From: Vibrio hyugaensis | Lineage (GTDB): Bacteria; Pseudomonadota; Gammaproteobacteria; Enterobacterales; Vibrionaceae | Direction of reading: 5' to 3' | NCBI RefSeq assembly: GCF_002906655.1 | Contig: NZ_CP025795.1 | Span: 186,001-250,000 of the forward strand | DNA: 64,000 nucleotides | Position numbers and translations under genes: made by a program | The notes under the pieces: generated by a model | What the model was told of the DNA's origin: nothing | Seen by the model: the letters and a program-made list of their open reading frames with translations, nothing else | The model's database searches: none | In this document: positions 41,903 to 51,746 of the stretch, piece after piece | Position numbering within the stretch: position 1 is the stretch's first letter | Layout of the letters: each line of letters starts with the position of its first letter

Positions 41903-42145
41903 CTAGCGTTCGCCTAATGACTTAAATACCGGAATCGCTGCCAGTACTTCAATGCGCTTTTCTGTGCTTTTTAAGTAGCGCGTTTCGCTATCTGAAACCA
42001 ACACATGACGTTGATAACCTTCCGTTTTAGGGAACTTGGTCAACACGGTTTCAAGCGATTCTTCGCACTTGTCTTGGTTGATGTTATCAATATCGATTTT
42101 GAATAAGAGTTGGTTTTCTTTGGATATTTCAACTTGATATCGCAT
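41903..42145 (-). CDS. 80-residue hypothetical protein
   Basis: Starts MRYQVEISKENQLLFKIDIDN with GAGG 8 bases upstream; a GTG three codons earlier is also possible. It is a small soluble alpha/beta protein with no recognised domain, lying between the MOSC gene and a divergent AraC gene. Confidence 0.6.
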   Translation of the reverse strand: MRYQVEISKENQLLFKIDIDNINQDKCEESLETVLTKFPKTEGYQRHVLVSDSETRYLKSTEKRIEVLAAIPVFKSLGER

Positions 42146-42229
42146 ACGTCGCACCTCATTGCTTCTTTCACTTTGCCGAGCATGATAGCCTAGTGAACTT
42201 GTGTCGGAGTAGGGATGTAAGGACAGTTA

Positions 42230-43045
42230 ATGATGCCAACCCGCCAAATCGATTCTCACTCCGGTGTCATGACCTCCAATGAGATGATGGCTGCCAATCC
42301 TCACTCACCGGCACTTGTTAAGACCATCGATATGCCGAAAGGGTACATTGACGCGATGCACCAACACACGTGGCATCAAGTCATTTTCCCGATAAAAGGG
42401 CTATTGCAAACCAAAACCGATCATTACCAGCACCTTGTGCCCCATACCTCTGCGCTGTTTGTGCCTGCGGGTATTCAACATGAATCCATCGCGCTAAGCC
42501 ATACGACATTTGTCGGAATCTATCTAAACCCTAGTTTCGGTACTGAGTACGAGCATCAAGTTAGAACCATCATTCTCACGCCGTTCTTGAACGAGCTGCT
42601 ACAGGAAATACGCCGTCAATGCGAAGGGTTCGTAAGTGATGAGGAAGTATCGCGCTTGCTAGGCGTACTCCACGATCAAATCATGAAAGACAACGTGCAG
42701 ACCTTTCAGTTACTGCTGCCAGAAGACAGGCGCTTAAAGCTGATATTCGAAGCGCTGACCGATACGCCAGCATTGGATTGGTCACTCAAACAGTGGGGCG
42801 AGACAGTAGGCGCATCCGAGCGAACTTTGTCGCGCCTGTTCTCCAAAGAGTTCAACACCTCGTTTCAACTTTGGCGGCAACAAATTCGGCTGATTTATTC
42901 GCTCTCTTTGCTAGACGAGGAGCTCTCTATCCAAAGCATTGCCGATCAAGTGGGGTATCAAAACGACTCTTCTTACATCAAAGCGTTTAAAGCCTATTTT
43001 GATGTCACCCCACAGCAGTTTCGCGTTAATGGTCGACGGGGATAG
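42230..43045 (+). CDS. AraC-family regulator with N-terminal cupin
   Basis: 271 residues. An N-terminal cupin (AMHQHTWHQVIFPIKG and SALFVPAGIQHESIAL) and a C-terminal double helix-turn-helix (LDWSLKQWGETVGASERTLSRLFSKEFNTSF and SIQSIADQVGYQNDSSYIKAFKAYFDVTPQQFR) are clear. AAGGA precedes the ATG. No target is apparent nearby. Confidence 0.9.
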   Translation: MMPTRQIDSHSGVMTSNEMMAANPHSPALVKTIDMPKGYIDAMHQHTWHQVIFPIKGLLQTKTDHYQHLVPHTSALFVPAGIQHESIALSHTTFVGIYLNPSFGTEYEHQVRTIILTPFLNELLQEIRRQCEGFVSDEEVSRLLGVLHDQIMKDNVQTFQLLLPEDRRLKLIFEALTDTPALDWSLKQWGETVGASERTLSRLFSKEFNTSFQLWRQQIRLIYSLSLLDEELSIQSIADQVGYQNDSSYIKAFKAYFDVTPQQFRVNGRRG

Positions 43046-43086
43046 CGAGTACAATCTTGTCCACAACATCGGTCTCGTCCATCACA

Positions 43087-43569
43087 CTACTCTAGCGGCA
43101 ATTGGAAGGTGCTCTTGATTTCCTTAACGGAGACGTTGGATTGAATAGCACTAATGCCTTTCACGCGGCGGATGGCACTGATATGGTCAAAGTATTCGTC
43201 TAAGTCTCTCGCCACCACTTGCACCATGTAATCCGCGCTACCTGCAATGCAGTGACACATTAAGATCCAATCGGTTTCAGCTACGAAGTCTTCAAAAGGT
43301 GTGGTGTTTTCTACCTCGTGACTGCCTAGTGTCACCAGCGTAAAACCAGAGACTTGAAAGCCGAGCTTTTTGCGGTTCAACTTCGCCGCGTAACCCTCAA
43401 TGTAACCTTCCTCTTCCATCTTTTTCCAGCGTCGCCAGCAGGGCGTTTCACTCAGGTTAACGGTCTCTGCGAGCTTGGAATTACTCATGCGACCATCTTT
43501 CTGAATATGGTCAAGAATGGCGAAATCGGTACTATCCAACTCATAGTTGGTGGATTCTTTCTTTTTCAT
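43087..43569 (-). CDS. Lrp/AsnC-family regulator
   Basis: 160 residues: helix-turn-helix (DFAILDHIQKDGRMSNSKLAETVNLSETPCWRRWKKMEEEGYI) and RAM domain (CHCIAGSADYMVQVVARDL). The TPCWRR recognition helix is typical. It is divergent from a LysE-type exporter gene with a 121-bp promoter region between, the usual layout for an amino-acid-sensing regulator and its exporter. Confidence 0.9.
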   Translation of the reverse strand: MKKKESTNYELDSTDFAILDHIQKDGRMSNSKLAETVNLSETPCWRRWKKMEEEGYIEGYAAKLNRKKLGFQVSGFTLVTLGSHEVENTTPFEDFVAETDWILMCHCIAGSADYMVQVVARDLDEYFDHISAIRRVKGISAIQSNVSVKEIKSTFQLPLE

Positions 43570-43690
43570 AATTGTTTTAGAAATAGTCTGCTCAAATTGA
43601 CTTTTATCGTAGCGCAGATAGCAATTTTCTTTCTACCCAAATCGTTAGACTGTTTCCCATATTCGTTGATTACTTTTTGGGAGAGAGTGC

Positions 43691-44290
43691 ATGAGTGCTC
43701 AATTGTTGGCGGCATTTTTGTTGTTTGCCGTTTCTATTTCTTTAACGCCGGGAGCTGGTAACGTCGCGCTGTTAGGTATTTCGAGTCGATATGGGTTTTC
43801 TGCGACCGTGCCATTTGTATTGGGCAATGCGGTTGGAGTGATCATCATGTTGATTGGTGCAAGTGTGGGGCTTGTCAGTTTGTTTACCCTTTACCCAGAT
43901 TTGTACACAGCGCTAAAGTGGATTGGTGCGGCGTACTTGCTGTATCTTGCATGGTCGATTGCCACGATGGAAATTGACAATGATTCGAATGCGAAAAAGT
44001 CCGGTTTTTTCTCTGGCGTTTGGGTGCAAATTCTTAATCCGAAAAGTTGGGTTGCATCGCTGACGGTGTTTTCCCAATTTATCTCGCCAAACAATGATTA
44101 CCTAACTCAGGTGGTAATCATCATTAGCGTGATGGTGGGAACCGGTGTGTTGGGGATGTTTGCATGGGCGTACTTTGGCACCGTATTGAACCGCTTTATT
44201 CAGTCACCACAAAAGGTAGTGTGGGTAAACCGATGCATGGGCAGCAGCCTAGCGTTAGTGGTGGTGTTTATGCTGAGCCAACCCGTTTAG
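43691..44290 (+). CDS. LysE/RhtB-family amino-acid exporter
   Basis: 199 residues with five or six membrane helices: AAFLLFAVSISLTPGAGNVALLGISSRYGFSATVPFVLGNAVG is the family signature, followed by helices near 45-65, 70-85, 110-135, 145-165 and 180-197. It should export an amino acid or homoserine-type compound. Probably controlled by the divergent Lrp-type gene. Confidence 0.9.
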   Translation: MSAQLLAAFLLFAVSISLTPGAGNVALLGISSRYGFSATVPFVLGNAVGVIIMLIGASVGLVSLFTLYPDLYTALKWIGAAYLLYLAWSIATMEIDNDSNAKKSGFFSGVWVQILNPKSWVASLTVFSQFISPNNDYLTQVVIIISVMVGTGVLGMFAWAYFGTVLNRFIQSPQKVVWVNRCMGSSLALVVVFMLSQPV

Positions 44291-44385
44291 GCTCCTATCT
44301 AATTTGACGCGCGCGCCGAGAAAACGTTATATACCGGTTTCGCTATGGCGAACCATATTCTCTCTAGCAATTCAGTGGTATCAAG

Positions 44386-45399
44386 ATGAGCTTAACTAAG
44401 TCCAACTCGACCAAGACAAACACTCGCGTTAATCAACTGAGCTTTGGTTCGCCAAGTGCATCGTTAGTGTTGGAGCATGTTGAGCTAGAGCCACTCGCTT
44501 TAGGTAAAGTGCGAGTGCAAATCGAAGCCACAAATATTAACCCAAGTGACCGATTGTCGATTCAGGGGGTAGGGCAGTATCGTCGTACCCATGTACCGCC
44601 GCGAGTCCCCGGCTTTGAAGCGGTTGGGCGTGTGGTTGAGATAAACGATCCGTATCAAACCGAATTTCACATTGGGCAGAAGGTGCTGGTGGCACAAAGC
44701 GGGACTTGGCAAAGCTATGTTGATGTGCCTGCGGAGAATGTCTTTGTGGTGCCGGAAGAACTTGAGAATGGCTACGCTTGCCAGTTGTATATCAATGCCC
44801 TGACGGCTTGGGTGATCACCACTCACGTTGCCAAGTTGGGCAAAGAGGACGTGGTGATCATCAACGCGGGCAATTCTGCGATTGGTAAGATCTTCGCTCA
44901 GTTGTCGCACTCGCGTGGATTTACTTTGATTCCGATAAGCTCCGCGCCAGAGCGTTATCCATACGACTCCATTGCAGTGCTAGATAGTAAGCAAGATCTG
45001 CAATCTCAAATCGATGCCCGAGAGTTACCTCAACCGAATGTCGCGTTCGATGCTATTGGCGGCAAAGTGGGAACAGAACTTATCCAAGTTCTGCATAATT
45101 CTGGAACATACATCAATTACGGAACGCTTTCACTCATGCCTTATGACCCTGATTTTTTTGCTTGTATGAAGCAGAACAATATCGATTTCTGCACGTTCTT
45201 TTTGCGCTATTGGGAAGAGTTGGTTGGTAAGACCGTTCGAAAACAAGTCTTTGCTGAGATGCTAGAACACTTTATGGAGCACCAAATACAACTTGATGTG
45301 GATCGCTGCCTTCCGTTAGAACAGTTCAAGCGCGCATTCGAGCTGATAGAAGATGAGTCGGTTACGTTACAAGGCAAAATCATTCTGACAATGCAGTGA
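44386..45399 (+). CDS. medium-chain reductase/quinone oxidoreductase family enzyme
   Basis: 337 residues: GroES-like N-terminus (INPSDRLSIQGVGQYRRTHVPPRVPGFEAVGRVVE) and a Rossmann domain whose nucleotide loop reads VIINAGNSAIGKIFAQLSHSRGF. The zinc-binding Cys residues of alcohol dehydrogenases are missing. The closest pattern is the mitochondrial-type 2-enoyl thioester reductase group. Substrate is unknown. Confidence 0.85.
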   Translation: MSLTKSNSTKTNTRVNQLSFGSPSASLVLEHVELEPLALGKVRVQIEATNINPSDRLSIQGVGQYRRTHVPPRVPGFEAVGRVVEINDPYQTEFHIGQKVLVAQSGTWQSYVDVPAENVFVVPEELENGYACQLYINALTAWVITTHVAKLGKEDVVIINAGNSAIGKIFAQLSHSRGFTLIPISSAPERYPYDSIAVLDSKQDLQSQIDARELPQPNVAFDAIGGKVGTELIQVLHNSGTYINYGTLSLMPYDPDFFACMKQNNIDFCTFFLRYWEELVGKTVRKQVFAEMLEHFMEHQIQLDVDRCLPLEQFKRAFELIEDESVTLQGKIILTMQ

Positions 45400-45441
45400 C
45401 GATATTCAAGTAGAGATTGCTGGGTAAATTGAAGAATAAAA

Positions 45442-45468
45442 AAAGGATGGTATTCACCATCCCTTTTT
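45442..45468 (+). terminator. terminator of the reductase gene
   Basis: GGATGG / CCATCC stem with flanking AAAA and TTTTT, usable by the convergent GH4 gene too. Confidence 0.85.
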
Positions 45469-45482
45469 CGTTTTCGTTAGGA

Positions 45483-46796
45483 TTAACGGAACTGCGGCAT
45501 GTAGTCGAGGTTGGCTTCAATCGTCTCTTCTAGAGCCTTTTCTAGAATCGTTCCGGTGGTCACTAACGGGTTCAAAATCAATGCTCGATGCGCTGCATTG
45601 CGGTCGCCTGTGACAGCAGCTTCTACCGTGAGTGATTCAAAGTCTTTCATCAATTGAATCAAGCGCAGCGTATCGCTTGGGAATGGTGCGACGTTTAGAG
45701 CCACTGGTCCCGATTTTGTGATCATGCAGCTGACTTCCACTGCGCAATCGTCGGGTAAACCTGCAATGGCACCGTTGTTACGAGTGTTCACGTGCATGAT
45801 GGTGCGCTTATCGTTGTAGATAGAGCTCATTAGTTCACAGGCGGCTTCTGAATAGTATTGACCGCCACGCTTTTCGAGCTCTTTTGGTTTCTCGTTTAGC
45901 TCTGGATTGCGGTAGATATCGAATAGGCGCTTCTCCATGGCTTTAACCACTTCACCGCGTGTACCTTCGTCGTTCGCTTCTTCAATCTCTTGGCCCATGA
46001 TGTCTTCGCTGGTGTAGTAATAGCGCAGGTAAGCACACGGGATCATACCCATATTACGCAGCAGCTCTTGTGGCCAGTCGAATGGAGGAATGTTTTGCGG
46101 CACCAGAGGATCGTTGCCAGATAGGATCTCTTCTACCACTTCTTGCAGTTTGTCGCGACCTTCGTGCAGGATCTGGCGTGCCCAGATAAAGTGGTTCAAA
46201 CCCGCAACTTGCAGTACAAACTCTTGCTCGTTAGCACCTAGCATTTGGGCGATGCCTTTTTGCATGATCACTGGCACGTTACATAAACCGACCGCTTTCA
46301 CTTTGGTGTGTTTGAGAATCGCTTCTGTCACCATGCCTGATGGGTTGGTAAAGTTTAGCAACCAAGCATCTGGACACAACACTTCCATCTCTTTACAGAT
46401 TTCCAGCGCGATAGGGATGGTGCGGCAGGCATTGGCAAAACCGCCTAACCCATTGGTCTCCTGACCGATCATGCCGTACTTCAGCGAGATGCGTTCATCA
46501 CGGATTCGGCCTTCCAAACAGCCAGCGCGAAATTGAGAGCACACAAAGTCTGCGTTTTTCAAAGCGGGTTTGCGATCCAAGGTTACGTGCACATCAATAT
46601 GCGACATGTCGTTTTTAGCCAACATACGACGTGTTAAATCGCCAATGATGCTGACTTTCTCTGCACCATCTTCAATATCGACCAACCACAGCTCGCCGAT
46701 TGGCAGTTCATGATTGCGTTTGATCAGACCTTCGATCAGCTCTGGTGTGTAGCTAGAGCCTGCGCCAATAATGGTAATTTTAAGATTCTTTTTCAT
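45483..46796 (-). CDS. GH4 family 6-phospho-beta-glucosidase
   Basis: 437 residues. GH4 hydrolases use NAD+ and a divalent metal. NAD-binding start ITIIGAGSSYTPELIEGLIKR, VDIEDG, NFTNPSGMVTEAI, GLCNVPV with the metal Cys and AGLNHFIWA with the metal His are all present. The family cleaves phosphorylated disaccharides made by PTS import, but no PTS gene lies next to it. A LysR gene diverges from it, 114 bp away. Confidence 0.92.
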   Translation of the reverse strand: MKKNLKITIIGAGSSYTPELIEGLIKRNHELPIGELWLVDIEDGAEKVSIIGDLTRRMLAKNDMSHIDVHVTLDRKPALKNADFVCSQFRAGCLEGRIRDERISLKYGMIGQETNGLGGFANACRTIPIALEICKEMEVLCPDAWLLNFTNPSGMVTEAILKHTKVKAVGLCNVPVIMQKGIAQMLGANEQEFVLQVAGLNHFIWARQILHEGRDKLQEVVEEILSGNDPLVPQNIPPFDWPQELLRNMGMIPCAYLRYYYTSEDIMGQEIEEANDEGTRGEVVKAMEKRLFDIYRNPELNEKPKELEKRGGQYYSEAACELMSSIYNDKRTIMHVNTRNNGAIAGLPDDCAVEVSCMITKSGPVALNVAPFPSDTLRLIQLMKDFESLTVEAAVTGDRNAAHRALILNPLVTTGTILEKALEETIEANLDYMPQFR

Positions 46797-46910
46797 CGTG
46801 ATGTTCTCGTTATGGATAAGACAATGTGATTAAAAAGCATCCTGATTGGCTTCACAAACCAAACAAATCTTGCTATGGATTAGTGCAGCTAATTTATAGG
46901 AAGTCGAGTG

Positions 46911-47837
46911 ATGGACAGAAAACAGCAGATGCTCTCCAATATGTACACTTTTGCGATTGCAGGTAAGTTTCTTAGCTTTACCAAAGCAGCGGAAGAGCTC
47001 TTTATCACCCAAGGGGCGGTGAGCCAGCGAATTAAATCGTTAGAAGAGCAACTGGGTTTCAGTTTGTTTGTGCGCATGACGAGACGATTAGAACTGACCA
47101 AAGAAGGTGAGCGATTACTGCATGCGTTAAACCAATCGTTCGAGGTAATTTTCTCTGAACTCGAAGACATCAAGTTCAATGAACTGCGCGGTGAGTTGTA
47201 CATTGGTGCTGCACCGACGTTCGCCCAGAGTTGGCTTTTGCCAAGGTTGCCAGATTTTCAACGCTTGTATCCGCATCTCAATATTAAACTGAGGGTGAAA
47301 GCGAGCCGTTTGGACTTTCAGCATGAGCCCGTCGATATCGCGATTTACTACAGCAATAGCGAGCATCCGGGTTTCTACCATCAACGTTTGTTCGATGAAG
47401 TACTGCTGCCTGTTTGTAGCCCGAAATACTTTAACGACCATTTTTCAGATCAAGCGCCGTTGCTTGAGCAGTTGGCTGGCGTGACTTTTATTCATTGCTC
47501 TGAATCATTAGAGGCGAGTGAGCCAAACCAAGAGTGGGCGATGTGGCTAACCAAACAATCCAACCCGCTGCTGAATACGCTTAACGTGATGGACAGAACC
47601 TATTTGTTTAACCACGCTGATATGGCAATGACGGCGGCTAAGAACGGAATGGGGTTGGGGATCGCTCGCGAGTCTTTGGTGAAAAACAGTCTAGAAAACG
47701 GTGAGCTAGTGGCACCTTTTGAGCGCGTCAGTGCAGAGAGAGGCTATGATTTGATCTGCCTGAATGGGCAGCAACACAGACCAAAAAACGCGGCATTTAT
47801 TGAGTGGTTAGAGACGCTGTTGCCAAAGCGTGAATAA
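46911..47837 (+). CDS. LysR-family regulator divergent from the GH4 gene
   Basis: 308 residues: N-terminal winged helix (FAIAGKFLSFTKAAEELFITQGAVSQRIKSLEEQLGFSLFVRMTRRLELTKEGERLL) and C-terminal periplasmic-binding-like domain. The ATG at 46911 has TAGGAAG upstream. Likely controls the GH4 gene (inference from the divergent layout). Confidence 0.9.
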   Translation: MDRKQQMLSNMYTFAIAGKFLSFTKAAEELFITQGAVSQRIKSLEEQLGFSLFVRMTRRLELTKEGERLLHALNQSFEVIFSELEDIKFNELRGELYIGAAPTFAQSWLLPRLPDFQRLYPHLNIKLRVKASRLDFQHEPVDIAIYYSNSEHPGFYHQRLFDEVLLPVCSPKYFNDHFSDQAPLLEQLAGVTFIHCSESLEASEPNQEWAMWLTKQSNPLLNTLNVMDRTYLFNHADMAMTAAKNGMGLGIARESLVKNSLENGELVAPFERVSAERGYDLICLNGQQHRPKNAAFIEWLETLLPKRE

Positions 47838-47864
47838 GGGCTAATTGAACGTATGAGTAAAACG

Positions 47865-47894
47865 TCCTCCCTCATCCGATATGAAGGGAGGACT
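47865..47894. terminator. hairpin between convergent genes
   Basis: 9-bp stem GTCCTCCCT / AGGGAGGAC with a 12-base loop lies between the LysR and chemoreceptor genes; the T tract is weak (GTTTTA on the minus strand). Confidence 0.6.
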
Positions 47895-47908
47895 AACCGG
47901 TATCGCTT

Positions 47909-48994
47909 TTAACTCGCGATAATCTCATCCATTAAGCGGTCGATTTGAACCACCACTTGTTCACTCGCGTCTTCCATGGCGTTAATTGCTGCGACCATGC
48001 CTGCCATGTTGCCAGATTTGGCTTGGCTCATTGCTTCACGTCCGCTGTCATGTACGCCTTTATGTGGTTCTTCAAGTAACGCATAGCTTCTTAGGTGGCT
48101 GTAAGCCTTACCATCACCACGGTAGTACCACTGACCTAAGCGGCACTCTGAATGGCTATTGACGGTTTCACTGAATGCGCCTTTTTGTAGTAAGCGGTAG
48201 ATGTTGTTCTTCCAGATCGCGTGATCAAGCTTCACCGTATCTAAGAAAGCGCGAGTCGAAGCGATATGAATCACTTGCTGCATGTGTTCCGACTTCACGA
48301 CCACTTCGTTCACGATAGAGCCAATTTGTGCCGAAGATGCCGAGACTTCCTCTGCACAGGTTTGGTTCTCATCAATCGAGTTTTTAATCGCGCTTACTTG
48401 AGTCAGCACTTGGTTCACGAGGGAATCAATCTGCTCACTGGCTTCACTTGCTTTGCCGGCAAGGTTTCTTACCTCGTCGGCAACCACGGCAAACCCACGC
48501 CCTGCTTCGCCTGCACGTGCAGCTTCAATTGCTGCATTCAGTGCCAGTAAGTTAGTTTGATCGGAAATCTCTTGAATAGTAGATACAAGGTGGGAAATAG
48601 AAGTGGCAGTGTTATCTAATATTTGAACCGATTCAATGCTCTGAGACGCTTGTGTGCTTATCTTAACGGCTCGGTTATCAAGACGTGCTAATGCTTGATG
48701 CGTTTGCTCAAACATTTCATCAAGTTGTTGCAGTTCTTGGTTTTCATGCGCCATGGACTGAGCACTTTCGACCATCTCTGTTCGAATGGTTTGGAGCATA
48801 TCTCCACCTTTCAGACTGCTCGACATCAACTCATCACTGTTGTGGTGATTTTGTTGTGCAGAGCCCACAAGTTGTTGAGTTTCTTGGAGCTGATTTTCTA
48901 GAACGGCAACGTCGGTTTGATACTTCTGCTTAAGGTCTGCTAACTCTTGCTTTAGCGCCTCATTTTCTGCTTTGATTCGTTTTAATCCAAACAT
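47909..48994 (-). CDS. soluble chemoreceptor with C-terminal CZB zinc-binding domain
   Basis: 361 residues, no membrane segment. An N-terminal coiled coil leads to the methyl-accepting signalling tip ([44 protein letters not shown]), then the CZB domain: [36 protein letters not shown] and [10 protein letters not shown] provide the His/Cys/His/His zinc ligands. CZB receptors sense zinc or hypochlorous acid. The tail lacks a CheR pentapeptide. Confidence 0.93.
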   Translation of the reverse strand: MFGLKRIKAENEALKQELADLKQKYQTDVAVLENQLQETQQLVGSAQQNHHNSDELMSSSLKGGDMLQTIRTEMVESAQSMAHENQELQQLDEMFEQTHQALARLDNRAVKISTQASQSIESVQILDNTATSISHLVSTIQEISDQTNLLALNAAIEAARAGEAGRGFAVVADEVRNLAGKASEASEQIDSLVNQVLTQVSAIKNSIDENQTCAEEVSASSAQIGSIVNEVVVKSEHMQQVIHIASTRAFLDTVKLDHAIWKNNIYRLLQKGAFSETVNSHSECRLGQWYYRGDGKAYSHLRSYALLEEPHKGVHDSGREAMSQAKSGNMAGMVAAINAMEDASEQVVVQIDRLMDEIIAS

Positions 48995-49185
48995 AGGTTT
49001 TATAAATGTAACATAATGTTAAAAATTGCATGCTAATCGAGTTGAGTATCGAATACACGATTACATTCATATATTTGCTTAGTCGAATCACACTTTTTGA
49101 GTAAGGTTTATTTGAATAAGAGAAGCCAAGGTTAAACGATGTTGAACTTGGCTTCTTCTAGGTGAAATAGCGTGTGATGAATGCG

Positions 49186-49575
49186 TTATAGCTCTTGCAT
49201 GAGTTGTATGTAGTTTCCACAAGTATCGTCGAGTACCGCAATCATCACAGGGCCAGCTTCTCTTGGTTCTATCGAAAAATGAACACCGAGTTCAGAAAGT
49301 TTCTTGAATTCTTTTTGCAAGTCATCGACTGCGAAAGAAGTCCAAGGGATGCCTGCCTCTTTGAGTGCTGTTTGGTACACTTTTGCTGGCCCAAAAGTCA
49401 TCGGCTCAAGCAACAATTCAACACCGGATTGCTCAAGTGGAGAGACCACCGTTAACCATTTATGCTCCCCAATAGGGACTTCCGCTTTTTTGATGAAACC
49501 CAGAACATTCGTGTAGAAATCGAGCGCTTTGTCCTGATTATCAACAGGAACACTAGTAAGAGATATTCTGATCAC
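49186..49575 (-). CDS. VOC superfamily (glyoxalase-like) protein
   Basis: 129 residues with two beta-alpha-beta-beta-beta modules: ISLTSVPVDNQDKALDFYTNVLGFIKKAEVPIGEHKWLTVV and WTSFAVDDLQKEFKKLSELGVHF...DDTCGNYIQLMQEL, where the Glu is replaced by Gln. Metal ligands are only partly conserved. Function unknown; an AraC gene lies 60 bp upstream on the same strand. Confidence 0.88.
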   Translation of the reverse strand: MIRISLTSVPVDNQDKALDFYTNVLGFIKKAEVPIGEHKWLTVVSPLEQSGVELLLEPMTFGPAKVYQTALKEAGIPWTSFAVDDLQKEFKKLSELGVHFSIEPREAGPVMIAVLDDTCGNYIQLMQEL

Positions 49576-49635
49576 TGGTATATGCCTTTTGTGTTTTGGA
49601 ATACGTAAAAGATAGCGAAACGCGCCATAGAAAAC

Positions 49636-50040
49636 TTATTCCCGATTGCTTTTATGCAGTTTTTGAAACGCTTTTGGTGAGTAGCCGGTACATTTTCTAA
49701 AAACACTGGAGAAGGTCGTTAAGCTTTCATAACCCACTGCAAAACAGGTGTCGGTGATGGAGCGACCTTCACGCAATAGTGCTTTCGCTTTTGATATCCG
49801 CATGTCTCGCAAATAGCTTCTGGGTGTGATGCCATACATTTGCTTGAAAATCCGTACATAGTGAAAGCGAGACATAAACGCGGCCTTGGCTAAATCGTTT
49901 AACTCGATATTTTCAGAATGATGTTTTTCCATGAAGGCTTTGGATTGTCTGATGAGAAGGTACTGCTTAGGGCTCAGTGCAGCCTCACTGTATGCGCGAT
50001 CAATTTCTAGTTCGTAGAATGTCTTTGGGTGAGGAGGCAT
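49636..50040 (-). CDS. short AraC-family regulator
   Basis: 134 residues, essentially a DNA-binding domain: MEKHHSENIELNDLAKAAFMSRFHYVRIFKQMYGITPRSYL and RSITDTCFAVGYESLTTFSSVFRKCTGYSPKAF. It lacks a ligand domain. It precedes the VOC gene on the same strand with 60 bp between them, so it may regulate or be co-transcribed with it. Confidence 0.88.
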   Translation of the reverse strand: MPPHPKTFYELEIDRAYSEAALSPKQYLLIRQSKAFMEKHHSENIELNDLAKAAFMSRFHYVRIFKQMYGITPRSYLRDMRISKAKALLREGRSITDTCFAVGYESLTTFSSVFRKCTGYSPKAFQKLHKSNRE

Positions 50041-50130
50041 CGGCTATCCATGGTTGAGAGCATTGAATTGAGTCTAACACCGAATTATGAATGACGAGTA
50101 CATGTACAAATATCTCACTCATTCTAAATA

Positions 50131-50167
50131 ACAAAACCCCGATAACTGGTCGCCAATTATCGGGGTT
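50131..50167 (-). terminator. terminator of the membrane-protein gene at 50197
   Basis: 11-bp stem AACCCCGATAA / TTATCGGGGTT with an 11-base loop and TTTTGTTATT on the minus strand; CTTTTTA follows on the plus strand. Confidence 0.85.
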
Positions 50168-50196
50168 CTTTTTATCTTATTACTGCTGAGTGAGTA

Positions 50197-50892
50197 TTAC
50201 TTAGTGTGGAAAATCTGCTCGGTTTCTAGCGAGGTCATCGCGCGAACTTGACGCCAGATGTAGTAGAAAATACCAAACATCATCAACATACTCGGGATAG
50301 CAATCATCGGGTAGCTGTAAAGGGTTAGCTTGCCTAGTTCTTCATTAAATGCGGCTGTACCGGCTGGACTGGTGACAATCCACGTTGCTAAGAAGTAGTT
50401 CATCGCCGATGAGAACGCGAATGTACTCGCGAACAGGTAGTTCGATGACATTAAGCAGCGCTCAAATGCTTGAGTTTTCCCATTCTGTTCTAAACGCTCG
50501 TGGATAAGCGGCAGATTCAAAATTGTGTCATTCAACAGCATTTTCTGCATGAGTGGGTAACGCGTAAAAGTTGAGCCTAATACTGCAAGACCAATCAAAC
50601 CTGGGATCAACGCTTCTTTTAGCGCTAACCAACGCGTGTCTAGCTCTAATAAGCCAATACCACCGGTTAATAGCACGCTGATAAAACCAAGTGCAGAAAT
50701 GAAGTTGAATTTCTTGTTGCGGATAAGATCCATGCTGCCGTAAATCACTGGGAACAGCAACGCGACAACCAGCGCCATTGCTGTGCCTAGGTGCTCTTCA
50801 CCACTGAACTTCATCAAAATAAATGAAGGGATGATGACGTTAAACAGGATTTCGAATAATGGATTCGACTTTTTCGCCGTGGTGTTACTCAT
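50197..50892 (-). CDS. multi-span membrane protein resembling the VC0807 family
   Basis: 231 residues from the ATG at 50892; upstream codons in the open frame to 51129 look non-coding. Six or seven helices, with an N-terminal NPLFEILFNVIIPSFILMKFSGEEHLG, and a paired-loop ERLEQNGKTQAFERCLMSSNYLFASTFAFSSAMNYFLATWIV. The protein family is conserved in Vibrio; function is unknown. Confidence 0.72.
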   Translation of the reverse strand: MSNTTAKKSNPLFEILFNVIIPSFILMKFSGEEHLGTAMALVVALLFPVIYGSMDLIRNKKFNFISALGFISVLLTGGIGLLELDTRWLALKEALIPGLIGLAVLGSTFTRYPLMQKMLLNDTILNLPLIHERLEQNGKTQAFERCLMSSNYLFASTFAFSSAMNYFLATWIVTSPAGTAAFNEELGKLTLYSYPMIAIPSMLMMFGIFYYIWRQVRAMTSLETEQIFHTK

Positions 50893-51024
50893 AATTTTAC
50901 TGACTCTATTATTTCGGCTGAATTTACTTTGGGGGAAGTGTTCTACTCCTTGCGCCAGATGTAAAGCGTTAAAGCCTCGAGTTGTGTAACGACTTATGAA
51001 ATAAACACCGAAAAAGTACAGACT

Positions 51025-51575
51025 CACATGGTTTATGGCGAAGGTGAATGGAAGGTCAAGAAACATGGTACTGACGGGAAGCGCAGAGTCTGGCGTAAGC
51101 TGCATATCGCAGTAGATACAAGCACCCACGCAATAGTCGCAGCAGAGCTGAGTTTATCTAACGTAACCGATGCCGAAGTGCTCCCCAACTTGCTTGGGCA
51201 GACACGTCGTGAAATTATTGAAATATCAGGCGACGGAGCTTATGACACAAGGCAATGTCATGATGCAATACGAATCAAGCGAGCGGTTCCGCTCATCCCG
51301 CCACGAGAAGGGGCAGCTTGTTGGGAGCAAGGACACCTCGCAATTTAGCGGTAGGCTGTCAGAAGCTCTACGGCTCCAACAAGAAGTGGGAAAAGCGATA
51401 TGGCTATCATAAACGTTCGCTATCAGAGACAGTAATGTATCGAGTGAAGCAATTGTTAGGCGTAAAGTTAAGCCTAAGAAATTACAACGCTCAGGTTGGT
51501 GAGACTTACGCAATGATTAAAGCGCTGAACAAGCTTACGGGACTAGGTATGCCTGAAACTCAGTGTGTCGTTTAA
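51025..51575 (+). mobile_element. IS5-family transposase relic (5' truncated, frameshifted)
   Basis: The first frame (51028-51348) reads VYGEGEWKVKKHGTDGKRRVWRKLHIAVD and DGAYDTRQCHDAI, a typical IS5 DDE core. It then loses one base near 51336 (GHP RNLA becomes GHLAI) and the second frame continues KLYGSNKKWEKRYGYHKRSLSETVMYRVKQLLG to 51575. The N-terminal half is missing, so it is inactive. It lies immediately upstream of the uxu locus. Confidence 0.88.
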
Positions 51576-51746
51576 AAAATTAGGCAATAATGGCGCAGGC
51601 ATATCTTCTCTCTGAATTAAGCATCAAAGCCGCTGTACAACAAAGTCCCTTAGTGCTCTCTTTATATTTTCTCTCGAATTTCCTTAGGTTACAGAATACA
51701 ATAAATCCAATATTCGATAACTTCCGATTAGTTAAACCAATTGCTG

